A stretch of DNA of 19,948 nucleotides. Source: JAIBAI01 sp044238875. Lineage in GTDB: Bacteria; Bacteroidota; Bacteroidia; M30B66. The notes under the pieces are model-generated. The model was not told where the DNA came from, searched no databases, and worked only from the letters and a program-made list of their open reading frames with translations. This document shows, piece by piece, positions 14,286 through 19,948 of this stretch. The first letter of the stretch is position 1; the number at the start of each line of letters is the position of its first letter. The position numbers and the translations under genes were made by a program. Where the stretch lies: contig JBIICM010000027.1 in the NCBI GenBank assembly GCA_044238875.1, positions 1 through 19,948 of the forward strand. The letters are read 5' to 3'.

Positions 14286-14815
14286 TCGTCGCGTGTTAAG
14301 GTTACATCTGCGGTTAATAAATCATCAGACCACTGCACGATAACTTTCTCAGAAAAAAGCGCATCTACAGTAAATCCAACATAGTCGGGCTGCACAGGAA
14401 CATGGCGGCTAAAACGTCTGTCAACAAGTACCAGCAGTTCTACCCGCGACGGGCGGCCAAACTGCTGCATGGCATCCATGGCGGCCCTCACCGAACGGCC
14501 GGTAAAAAGAACATCATCAACCAGCACCACTTTGCGGTTTTCAATAGAACAATCAAGATTTGTTGAGCTGGGTACAAGCGACCTGAGGCGGAAATCATCG
14601 CGAAAAAAGGTGGTATCTAATTCACCATACGCCGGCTCATACCCGGTGAGGTTTTTCAGTTCATCCCTGATACGCCTTGATAAAAAAACGCCCCTGGGCT
14701 GCAACCCAATTACCACTGAATTCAAGAAATCATCGTGGTTTTCAATCAGCTGAAAACAAAGCCTCCGTATGGTGATACTGAATCTCGAATGGTCCAGAAT
14801 TAAACGTGGAGGCAT
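14282..14815 (-). CDS. pyrR: PyrR: pyrimidine operon regulator / uracil phosphoribosyltransferase
   Basis: A 177-residue type I phosphoribosyltransferase-fold protein. In PyrR proteins it binds pyr mRNA in a UMP-dependent way and can also make UMP from uracil and PRPP. Visible features are the PRPP loop VVLVDDVLFTGRSVRAAMDA (96-115), GLQPRGVFLSRRI (37-49) and LVLVDRRFSRHVPVQPDYVGF, the usual PyrR C-terminal segment. It leads a two-gene unit with pyrB. The predicted leader is only about 8 nt, with no room for a classic attenuator upstream of pyrR, so whether it regulates this mRNA by attenuation is doubtful here. Confidence 0.94.
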   Translation of the reverse strand: MPPRLILDHSRFSITIRRLCFQLIENHDDFLNSVVIGLQPRGVFLSRRIRDELKNLTGYEPAYGELDTTFFRDDFRLRSLVPSSTNLDCSIENRKVVLVDDVLFTGRSVRAAMDAMQQFGRPSRVELLVLVDRRFSRHVPVQPDYVGFTVDALFSEKVIVQWSDDLLTADVTLTRDE

Positions 14816-14829
14816 CAGCTGGTTTCCGG

Positions 14830-14837
14830 CAAAGATA
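14830..14837 (-). promoter_or_regulatory. -7 promoter element TATCTTTG of pyrR-pyrB
   Basis: On the minus strand TATCTTTG matches TAnnTTTG exactly and ends 14 bp before the pyrR ATG. It sits in the 37-bp gap after the protease gene. A -33 element at 19-21 bp is not obvious. The start site would leave only a few bases of leader. Confidence 0.55.
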
Positions 14838-14852
14838 ATAATTATAACCGGA

Positions 14853-15770
14853 TTAAACTTCGCGCCTTTGTGGTGTGCTCCTGATGAACCAAAACATTCC
14901 GCCCACCAATAAAAACAGGGCGATCGAACATTCGGCAGTGGTACCGAGATCGTCGGGAGAAAATTTTATCAGACCCTTATTGAATAACCATGATGCAATT
15001 ACAGCCATGGCATTGTTTGCGAAGTGTGCAGCTGCCGGAATCCATGTATTACCGGAGAAATAAAACAAATAACCCAGAAATCCGCCAATCAGAAACCGCG
15101 GAATAAAGCCAAAGAACTGAAAGTGAATAAAACTGAAAAGAAAGGCTGTAAGCCATATTCCAACATGATGATTCCTGAACATACCGCTGAGCAGCGGCTG
15201 AAGCGTAGAGCGAAATAAAAGTTCTTCACCGATGGCAGGTAAAAAAGCCATGATAAAAAGCATCATCAGCAAATCACCTGTGCTGGTTATCTTAAGAAAC
15301 GCTTCTGTAATGGCACCTGCGGTTGATTCCATCTCACGCAACATTTTTTGAAGCCATTCAAGGTCGGCCGGAAAACCAATGTTGCTATTGAAGCTGGCTG
15401 TTGCATTTATTATAGGAACCTGCACCAGCATAAGCAACATGGCACCCAGTAAAAGACGCAACGGGGGAGTCTGATTTAATTTTAATGCCTGAAAAGGTTT
15501 TTCTCCGCGCAACAACATAAAAATAAAGGGAGGTAATATAAACAGCGCGAGACCGGAAACCACCTGACTGAATTTCAGATAATTAATTGCAGAAGGCTTG
15601 TCAAGATTGTTGCTCAGGGCAATCAGGTCATCCAGCTGCAGGCCAAACCAGGGGGCACACAGGGCTGTTAGCATTGAAACTAACGATAAACAAATAATAG
15701 AAATGATGAGCAAGGCGAAAAACTGCCTCAGCGGATTCAGGTTTTGTAGAATTGGAACCAATACTGCCAT
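14853..15770 (-). CDS. CPBP (CAAX/Abi) family intramembrane metalloprotease
   Basis: A multi-pass membrane protein of 305 residues from ATG 15770; the frame runs on to a TTG at 15806, but ATG is preferred. The CPBP catalytic motifs are all present: EELLFR (E182, E183, R187), FSFIHFQ (H216) and HFANN (H249 with nearby N). About eight hydrophobic helices are visible. Family members cleave within membranes, as in prenyl-protein processing or bacteriocin self-immunity, but the substrate is unknown here. A near-consensus -7 box, CATATTTG at 15811-15804, would give a ~27-nt leader. It lies 37 bp upstream of pyrR on the same strand. Confidence 0.88.
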   Translation of the reverse strand: MAVLVPILQNLNPLRQFFALLIISIICLSLVSMLTALCAPWFGLQLDDLIALSNNLDKPSAINYLKFSQVVSGLALFILPPFIFMLLRGEKPFQALKLNQTPPLRLLLGAMLLMLVQVPIINATASFNSNIGFPADLEWLQKMLREMESTAGAITEAFLKITSTGDLLMMLFIMAFLPAIGEELLFRSTLQPLLSGMFRNHHVGIWLTAFLFSFIHFQFFGFIPRFLIGGFLGYLFYFSGNTWIPAAAHFANNAMAVIASWLFNKGLIKFSPDDLGTTAECSIALFLLVGGMFWFIRSTPQRREV

Positions 15771-15866
15771 TCTTATGCGGGTAAATATTGTTTCTGTAAA
15801 AAGCAAATATGAAACAAATTAACAAAAAAAATCATTTCAGGTGTTGGAGGTAAATGTAGCCCCCCT

Positions 15867-15891
15867 GCCTGCCTAAAGCATTCAGGCAGGC
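15867..15891. repeat. Hairpin GCCTGCCT-N9-AGGCAGGC
   Basis: Perfect 8-bp arms (15867-15874 and 15884-15891) with two more A-T pairs possible inside after one mismatch. It is the first of three compact hairpins in the 229-bp gap between the protease and nuclease genes. It resembles REP-like intergenic palindromes. A genome-wide copy count would decide. Confidence 0.5.
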
Positions 15892-15894
15892 TGC

Positions 15895-15911
15895 CCCCTT
15901 CAACAAAGGGG
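15895..15911. repeat. Hairpin CCCCTT-N5-AAGGGG
   Basis: A perfect 6-bp stem with a CAACA loop, only 3 bp after the preceding hairpin. CCCCTT...AAGGGG motifs are common in intergenic repeats of Bacteroidota. Either a dispersed repeat or part of a transcription stop between the two minus-strand genes. No T-run is seen. Confidence 0.4.
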
Positions 15912-15977
15912 AGTTGCAACCAAAATTGCGTTGAATGAGGCATTGTTCTGTTTGGCTTTGCACTGGTGTTGACTGAT

Positions 15978-15995
15978 GCCGAATGGCTATTCGGC
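15978..15995 (-). repeat. Hairpin GCCGAAT-GGCT-ATTCGGC after the nuclease gene
   Basis: A perfect 7-bp stem with a 4-nt loop, starting 4 bp after the nuclease stop on the minus strand. No T-run follows, so it is not a standard intrinsic terminator. It may protect the mRNA 3' end or be the terminal structure of a small element carrying the gene. Confidence 0.4.
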
Positions 15996-15999
15996 GCTG

Positions 16000-16908
16000 C
16001 TAAATACGTTCGATTTCCTCTCTCGTTAATCCGGTATATTTTACAATTTTTTCAATTGGCTCTCCTTCTGCTTTCATAAACCTCGCCATTTCGATTTTAC
16101 CTTCCAGCTTTCCTTCGATCTTTCCTTCAAGCTTTCCTTCGATCTTTCCCTCGATCTTTCCCTCGATCTTTCCTTCGATCTTTCCGTCATCGAAGGCCGT
16201 ATCAATCACACTTTTCAAATCACGGTATATCTTTAAACTGTTCTCATAACTGTTCAGATCTGCCTGACCGAACTTTGCCAGTTCTGCTTTTTCGAACGCT
16301 TTGGTGAATATCTCGTCAGAAAAGATGGATGGAATTGATTGGAAATCTTCAAGATTTTTAATGAAGAACAACCATTTGTCTAACCTTGTGTTTAAATGGC
16401 TCTCAGCTTTATTAAAATTTGGCATTTCCAAATAGATATAGGTCAGTTTTTCGTAAAAGGTCTTGCCATTTTGGTTCTTTAATTTAATCGTATGCACCAC
16501 TTCGCTCTTCTCAGGCTCCTGCTCGTAGTCATCAAATGTGAAATCCAATACGCCAATACAATAAACAGACTTTAAATTATAATTCCATTCGCCCCGTTCA
16601 GCTTGCTCTCTGATCGGAAAGGTGGAGTAATAAATCGTTCTTTCTTTGAAAAAATTTTGTTTGGCCTTTTGAAGCTCAACTATAAATTTTTCCCCCTTAT
16701 CATTTTCACAATAAATATCATAAATCGCTTTACGGTCTATATCCGTTTGTCCAAGTTGTTCATTATTCTTAAAACTTAAGTCAATAATTTTATCATTTTG
16801 CGGCAATAAAGCATTCAGGAAATCCATCAGCATTGGTTTGCTTGCTTCCTCTCCAAAAATCTTCTTAAAACCGAAGTCAGTAAAGGGATTTACATATTTA
16901 GCTTTCAT
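16000..16908 (-). CDS. Rpn / PD-(D/E)XK nuclease family transposase protein
   Basis: A 302-residue protein of the Rpn (recombination-promoting nuclease, formerly YhgA-like) group. The N-terminus carries the family motif VNPFTDFGFKKIFGE (6-20), followed by FLNALLP. The PD-(D/E)XK core is visible as D64 in IYDIYCEND and E78-x-Q80 in FIVELQK. Residues 242-273 are eight tandem GKIE or GKLE tetrapeptides, and the C-terminus (EPIEKIVKYTGLTREEIERI) is a short HTH-like segment often found at the end of such proteins. Family members nick or cut DNA and promote RecA-independent recombination; some are being linked to phage defence. Complete, with its own promoter. Flanking hairpins are present, but no clear terminal inverted repeats. 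Confidence 0.88.
   Translation of the reverse strand: MKAKYVNPFTDFGFKKIFGEEASKPMLMDFLNALLPQNDKIIDLSFKNNEQLGQTDIDRKAIYDIYCENDKGEKFIVELQKAKQNFFKERTIYYSTFPIREQAERGEWNYNLKSVYCIGVLDFTFDDYEQEPEKSEVVHTIKLKNQNGKTFYEKLTYIYLEMPNFNKAESHLNTRLDKWLFFIKNLEDFQSIPSIFSDEIFTKAFEKAELAKFGQADLNSYENSLKIYRDLKSVIDTAFDDGKIEGKIEGKIEGKIEGKLEGKIEGKLEGKIEMARFMKAEGEPIEKIVKYTGLTREEIERI
16090..16185 (-). repeat. Eight tandem 12-bp coding repeats (GKIE/GKLE)
   Basis: Ninety-six bases encode eight consecutive tetrapeptides in the order GKIE x4, GKLE, GKIE, GKLE, GKIE. Copies differ by a few synonymous or I/L changes (for example TTCCTTCGAT versus TTCCCTCGAT on the plus strand). The unit is a multiple of three, so gain or loss of copies keeps the frame and changes linker length only. 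This is a coding minisatellite, not a CRISPR. Confidence 0.9.
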
Positions 16909-16937
16909 GTGCTGATTTGCCCGTTTTTAATAAAAAA

Positions 16938-16968
16938 CAAATTTAGGAATATTTACCTTCGCCTACAA
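16938..16968 (-). promoter_or_regulatory. Promoter of the Rpn-family gene (TTG-N20-TAAATTTG)
   Basis: On the minus strand TTG (16968-16966) and TAAATTTG (16945-16938) are separated by 20 bp, an exact fit to the Bacteroidota -33/-7 pattern. The -7 box is 29 bp before the ATG at 16908. This is one of the best promoter matches in the window, suggesting the nuclease gene is expressed. Confidence 0.65.
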
Positions 16969-17122
16969 TAATGTCAGGGCTTCGCCCTTTACTAAGCCCT
17001 AACCACTTACCGTTGGATGCGGCATAGTTCTGTGCGGCATTTCGTTGGAGTTGAATCCTACTATCTCTTAACCCGTCTCTTAATTTACAACGCTCACTTT
17101 TTTGTAGTTGAATTTTATATCG

Positions 17123-17138
17123 TAATATTGCAATATTA
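17123..17138. promoter_or_regulatory. Probable ArsR operator, perfect 16-bp palindrome
   Basis: TAATATTGCAATATTA reads the same on both strands and ends 8 bp before the arsR ATG. ArsR/SmtB repressors bind A/T-rich dyads at this position in their own promoters. The left half, TAATATTG, is also a one-mismatch -7 box with TTTG 18 bp upstream (17101-17104), so bound repressor would block the promoter. The symmetry is visible; the binding is inferred. Confidence 0.7.
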
Positions 17139-17146
17139 TTTTAAAC

Positions 17147-17479
17147 ATGGGAGCCTCCAAAACCGATCACTTCAGCCAGCATCATAATCAAATGGCCAGC
17201 CTGCTCAAAGCCCTTGGGCATCCGGCAAGGGTTGCCATCATCGAATACCTGCTCGGCACAGAAGGCTGCATTTGCGGTGATATTGTAAACGAATTGCCAC
17301 TTTCACAACCAACCGTTTCACAACACCTGCGCGAACTTAAAAACGCAGGCCTCATCAAAGGCACCGTCGAAGGCAATGCCATTTGCTATTGCATTAATGA
17401 ACAGGCCATCGAAACAATGCAACAATACTTCACCGGCATTGCATCCGGCCTGCAAATGAAAAAGACCGACTGCTGTTAA
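17147..17479 (+). CDS. arsR: ArsR/SmtB-family metalloregulator
   Basis: A 110-residue winged-helix repressor. Residues ~16-90 contain the fold: LLKALGHPARVAIIEYLLGTEGCICGDIVNELPLS, then PTVSQHLRELKNAGLIKGTVEG. Candidate As/metal ligands are C41 and C43 (CIC, at the place of the classic CVC in helix 3), C80 and C82 near the wing end, and C109-C110 at the C-terminus. ArsR proteins leave DNA on binding arsenite or antimonite. It begins the ars-type cluster, with a perfect palindrome just upstream, and is followed 26 bp later by the DUF6428 gene. The arsenic assignment rests on the arsC neighbour; another soft metal remains possible. Confidence 0.9.
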   Translation: MGASKTDHFSQHHNQMASLLKALGHPARVAIIEYLLGTEGCICGDIVNELPLSQPTVSQHLRELKNAGLIKGTVEGNAICYCINEQAIETMQQYFTGIASGLQMKKTDCC

Positions 17480-17505
17480 ATCGTCCTTTATCAATACAAA
17501 CAACC

Positions 17506-17973
17506 ATGAAACTCTCTCAATTCAAGAAAAGTCTGGAAGAAAGATCAATCCTACAGTTCAGGCTGCCTGACGGACAATCCGTCCCCGACCATTTCCATAT
17601 CACCGAAGTTGGACTTACCACGAAACATTTCATTGATTGCGGCGGAAAAGTGAGGGTTGAAAAAACCGTCAACTTCCAGCTATGGGTGGCTAATGATACA
17701 GATCACAGACTCACGGCCGACAAGCTCGGACAGATTATCGAAAAAGCTATGCCACTGTTCAGGGATGAAGATCCCGAGGTTGAGTTCGAATACCAGCAGC
17801 AATCCATCACCCGGTATGGGCTTTCGCTTGCCGGGGAGTTTTTTCGGCTTAAACCGCTCCTGACCAATTGCCTGGCTGATGACCATTGTGGCATACCGCA
17901 GGAAAAAATGCCCCTTCGGCTTGCAGATCTCGGCTCAATGAATACGCCCTGTTGTTCAACCGGTCAATGCTGA
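17506..17973 (+). CDS. DUF6428 family protein with Cys-rich tail
   Basis: A 155-residue soluble protein I assign to DUF6428, a family seen beside arsR and arsC in Bacteroidota and of unknown function. Features are LQFRLPDGQSVPDHFHITEVGLTTKHFIDCGGKVR near the N-terminus, a middle helix-rich segment (LTADKLGQIIEKAMPLF) and a C-terminal tail NTPCCSTGQC with C149, C150 and C155. The H-F-H and cysteine clusters suggest metal or metalloid binding, possibly handing over arsenite, but this is inference. No signal peptide or membrane helix. It lies between arsR and the 40-residue membrane gene, 7 bp apart from the latter. Confidence 0.8.
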   Translation: MKLSQFKKSLEERSILQFRLPDGQSVPDHFHITEVGLTTKHFIDCGGKVRVEKTVNFQLWVANDTDHRLTADKLGQIIEKAMPLFRDEDPEVEFEYQQQSITRYGLSLAGEFFRLKPLLTNCLADDHCGIPQEKMPLRLADLGSMNTPCCSTGQC

Positions 17974-17980
17974 TTTTATT

Positions 17981-18103
17981 ATGAAATGGTTTATCCGCTA
18001 CAAACGACCGATCATCATCACCATCTCTGTGATCGCGCTGCAACTTATCTTTGGTTTCGACCCTAAGTTTTTCATCATCAATATCATCTGGTTGCTGGTA
18101 TGA
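17981..18103 (+). CDS. 40-residue single-pass membrane miniprotein, coupled to arsC
   Basis: A short frame missed by length filters: it starts MKWFIRYKRPIIITISVIAL and ends FFIINIIWLLV. A basic N-terminus (K, R, K, R within residues 2-9) precedes a hydrophobic segment, then a short polar turn (GFDPK) and a second hydrophobic stretch. It could span the membrane once or form a hairpin with the basic end in the cytoplasm. The start is 7 bp after the DUF6428 stop. Its TGA overlaps the arsC ATG as ATGA, so arsC translation is likely coupled to it. I do not recognise the family. Position and overlap make it a credible gene. Confidence 0.7.
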   Translation: MKWFIRYKRPIIITISVIALQLIFGFDPKFFIINIIWLLV

Positions 18104-18525
18104 ACAACCCTAAAAAGATACTGGTGCTTTGCACCGGAAACAGCTGCAGAAGCCAGATCGCAGAAGCTTATCTGCGCCATTTTTCAGGCCAGCGCGCCCA
18201 GGTTTACAGTGCCGGGGTAGAAACACATGGTGTTAATCCGCGCGCCGTTGCAACCCTGCTCGAAGATGGTATTGATATTTCAAGCCATACATCCAATCAT
18301 GTTGATGAATACAGGGATATTGACTTTGACATGGTAATCACCGTCTGTGACAACGCCCTTGAACGCTGTCCGTATTTCCCGACAAAAGCCAGAAAATTTC
18401 ACCACAATTTCAGTGATCCCGCAAAAGCCAAGGGTACCGAAGAAGAAATCAGCGCTGAATTCAGGCGGGTGCGCAACGAGATTAAAGACTATTGCAAAAG
18501 GTTCACAGAAGAGCATCTCAGCTGA
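18100..18525 (+). CDS. arsC: Arsenate reductase, thioredoxin-coupled LMW-phosphatase type
   Basis: A 141-residue enzyme that reduces arsenate to arsenite in the cytosol using a cysteine relay recharged by thioredoxin. The P-loop is CTGNSCRS (C11 nucleophile, C16, R17). The relay cysteines are C83 and C90 in TVCDNALERCPYF, the spacing seen in the Staphylococcus pI258/Bacillus enzymes, and the DP acid is at D106-P107. Length fits. It follows the membrane miniprotein with a 4-bp overlap. It is the last gene of the cluster; no arsB, acr3 or arsM is present before rnr, so arsenite export would have to be encoded elsewhere. Confidence 0.93.
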   Translation: MNNPKKILVLCTGNSCRSQIAEAYLRHFSGQRAQVYSAGVETHGVNPRAVATLLEDGIDISSHTSNHVDEYRDIDFDMVITVCDNALERCPYFPTKARKFHHNFSDPAKAKGTEEEISAEFRRVRNEIKDYCKRFTEEHLS

Positions 18526-18548
18526 CATCTAAATTACCGCTTCTTGCT

Positions 18549-18556
18549 TACCTTTG
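18549..18556 (+). promoter_or_regulatory. -7 promoter element TACCTTTG of rnr
   Basis: An exact TAnnTTTG match lies 21 bp before the rnr ATG, in the 52-bp gap after arsC. No -33 TTG was found at normal spacing. It implies rnr has its own promoter and is not simply part of the ars cluster. Confidence 0.5.
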
Positions 18557-18577
18557 ACAAAAACACCCCGCGGTATT

Positions 18578-19948
18578 ATGGCTAAAAAAGGAAGTAAGAA
18601 AGACAAAGCAGGAAAAAAATATTTGCTTGATGACATTTTGCAATTCTTTGCCAAAAGCGGAGGTAAATTATTCAATTATAAACAGGTATGCACCGCACTT
18701 GACATTACCGATTCGCACACCCGGCTGCAGGTGATGGAGGTGCTTGAAACGCTGGAACGGAACGGACAGCTTTCTGAACCGGAACCAGGCAGGTTCAGGT
18801 ATGTGCATACCGGCAGCAGCGTGATTGCAGGCCGTGTTGATATGACAGCTACCGGCGCAGGCTACATACTCTCAGAAGATATTCCGGAGGAGGTGTACAT
18901 CAGTTCGGCCAACATGAACACAGCCCTTCATGGCGACCTGGTTCGGGTGCAGCTGTTTGCCCGCAGAAAAGGAAGAAAACCGGATGGCGAAGTTATCGAA
19001 GTTATCGAACGTAACCGGACTGCCTTTGTGGGCATTGTTCAGCTCAGTAAAAAATTTGCTTTTGTGGTGCCCGACAACAATAAGATGCCGATTGACATAT
19101 TTGTCGCTCTGAACGATCTCAACGGAGCGCGTGACGGCGATAAGGTACAGGTGCGCATCGTTGACTGGCCACCACATGCCAAAAATCCGTTTGGTGAGGT
19201 AACAACTGTACTCGGGCGGCCCGGCGACAACCAGGTGGAAATGCACGCTATCATGCTTGATTTCAACCTGCCCTTTGAGTTTCCGCAGGAAGTGATAGAT
19301 GCAGCCAATGCGATCCCCATGGAAATTCCGGAGGCTGAGCTGAAAAAACGCAAAGACTTCAGGCAGGTTACAACTTTCACCATTGACCCCGTTGATGCCA
19401 AGGATTTCGACGACGCCCTGTCACTGCGCAAACTGCCGAATGGCAACTGGGAAATAGGGGTGCATATTGCTGATGTTTCCCATTATGTAGAGCCGGGTAG
19501 CCTGCTCGACCGCGAAGCCTTTCGCAGGGCTACCTCAGTTTATCTGGTCGACAGGGTGGTTCCCATGCTTCCCGAGCACCTTTCAAACGGCGTTTGTTCG
19601 CTACGGCCGCAGGAAGACAAGCTCTGCTATTCAGCCGTTTTTGAGATGGACGCCGAAGCCAGGGTTTATAGTCAGTGGTTCGGCCGCACAGTAATCAGGT
19701 CTGACCGGAGATTTACCTATGAAGAAGCCCAGCAGATTATAGAAACCGGAAAAGGCGACTTTTCTTCAGAAATACTTGAGCTGAACGAACTGGCTACAAA
19801 ACTGAGGAAGCGGAGATTTCAGAAAGGCTCCATTGCATTTGATAAGGTGGAGGTCAAGTTCCGCCTGGATGAAAAGGGCAAACCGCTGGGCGTCTATTTT
19901 AAGGTGCAGAAGGAAGCAAATCAGCTCATTGAAGACTTCATGCTACTG
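18578..19948 (+). CDS. rnr: Ribonuclease R, 3' end cut by the window
   Basis: This 3'-5' exoribonuclease of the RNB/RNase II family degrades structured RNA. The frame is open from ATG 18578 to the window end, 457 codons of an expected ~700 or more. A lysine-rich N-terminus (MAKKGSKKDKAGKK) leads into a winged-helix segment, then two cold-shock-like beta domains (~80-215). The RNB catalytic domain begins near 255 and shows the metal-binding acids in TIDPVDAKDFDDALS (D270, D276, D278, D279) and HIADVSHYV. The C-terminal S1 domain is outside the window. The chain breaks off at QLIEDFMLL, the usual N-E-family motif of the active-site lid. Assignment is very secure. Confidence 0.95.
   Translation, partial: MAKKGSKKDKAGKKYLLDDILQFFAKSGGKLFNYKQVCTALDITDSHTRLQVMEVLETLERNGQLSEPEPGRFRYVHTGSSVIAGRVDMTATGAGYILSEDIPEEVYISSANMNTALHGDLVRVQLFARRKGRKPDGEVIEVIERNRTAFVGIVQLSKKFAFVVPDNNKMPIDIFVALNDLNGARDGDKVQVRIVDWPPHAKNPFGEVTTVLGRPGDNQVEMHAIMLDFNLPFEFPQEVIDAANAIPMEIPEAELKKRKDFRQVTTFTIDPVDAKDFDDALSLRKLPNGNWEIGVHIADVSHYVEPGSLLDREAFRRATSVYLVDRVVPMLPEHLSNGVCSLRPQEDKLCYSAVFEMDAEARVYSQWFGRTVIRSDRRFTYEEAQQIIETGKGDFSSEILELNELATKLRKRRFQKGSIAFDKVEVKFRLDEKGKPLGVYFKVQKEANQLIEDFMLL

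Larger units (their letters stand above)
16909..17146. other. 238-bp gene-free region between the nuclease and arsR
   Basis: No gene is evident. It holds the nuclease promoter at its left end and the arsR operator at its right end. Between them are a 7-bp-arm dyad AGGGCTT/AAGCCCT (16976-16982, 16994-17000), direct repeats TGCGGCAT (17018 and 17033), CGTTGGA (17011 and 17043) and TCTCTTAA (17064 and 17076). The duplicated words hint at scrambled or remnant sequence, but no ORF remnant was recognised. Confidence 0.5.

Noticed and set aside
14853..15770. CPBP protease as an abortive-infection phage-defence gene
   Set aside because: The family is broad and the context (pyrimidine genes, no defence neighbours) gives no support.
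15771..15806. Longer N-terminus of the CPBP protease from a TTG at 15806
   Set aside because: TTG starts are rare, and a near-consensus -7 box overlaps this position; ATG 15770 fits better.
16090..16185. Regular short repeats as a possible CRISPR array
   Set aside because: Units are 12 bp with no spacers and lie in frame inside the nuclease gene as GKIE/GKLE codons.
16000..17146. A complete insertion sequence around the Rpn-family gene
   Set aside because: No matching terminal inverted repeats or target-site duplication were found on the two sides; only unrelated hairpins and short direct words.
1..19948. tRNA or rRNA genes
   Set aside because: No cloverleaf-like segment, TTCGA-type T-loop with matching acceptor stem, or rRNA signature was noticed in the intergenic gaps.

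Overview
The window looks like chromosomal DNA of a member of the Bacteroidota, probably Bacteroidales-like. Four things point that way: many promoters fit the TAnnTTTG -7 element of that phylum, Shine-Dalgarno sequences are weak or absent, one gene encodes an HU (CCDC81-type) plus SPOR protein typical of the phylum, and the enzymes are of its usual types. The species cannot be named from this sequence alone. Most of the window is dense core-metabolism and housekeeping DNA, with two accessory-looking stretches at about 8.2-10.9 kb and 15.8-18.5 kb.

Layout. 1-2204 (+): the 3' part of pntB (proton-translocating transhydrogenase), then a TauE/SafE-type membrane exporter. 5909-2208 (-): an apparent four-gene run of NADP-isocitrate dehydrogenase, an 81-residue coiled-coil protein, a DUF6671 zinc-ribbon protein and the DNA polymerase III delta' subunit. 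5989-6894 (+): a LysR-type regulator divergent from icd across a 79-bp region that holds a perfect 9-9-9 inverted repeat. 7045-8235 (+): pgk. 10261-8232 (-): three unrecognised exported proteins (small Cys-rich protein, lipoprotein, beta-rich protein). 10539-13365 (+): an XRE regulator, kdsB, an HU/SPOR membrane protein and a TPR protein. 15770-13362 (-): a CPBP intramembrane protease, then pyrR-pyrB with a 4-bp overlap. 16908-16000 (-): an Rpn/PD-(D/E)XK transposase-family nuclease with eight GKIE-type tetrapeptide repeats, flanked downstream by three compact hairpins. 17147-18525 (+): an arsenic-type cluster of arsR, a DUF6428 gene, a 40-residue membrane miniprotein and arsC. 18578-end (+): the 5' two-thirds of rnr (RNase R).

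How the genes work together. pntB and icd both feed NADPH supply. pgk is central glycolysis. kdsB supplies CMP-Kdo for lipopolysaccharide. pyrR/pyrB is the regulated entry to pyrimidine synthesis. The ars cluster has a repressor, a probable operator, an arsenate reductase and two poorly known members, but no recognisable arsenite pump in the window.

Nothing here is demonstrably a new defence or mobile system. The best candidates for something undescribed are the 40-residue membrane protein translationally coupled to arsC, the three-gene exported cluster, the DUF6671/coiled-coil pair inside the icd-holB operon, and the repeat-bearing nuclease with its neighbouring hairpins.
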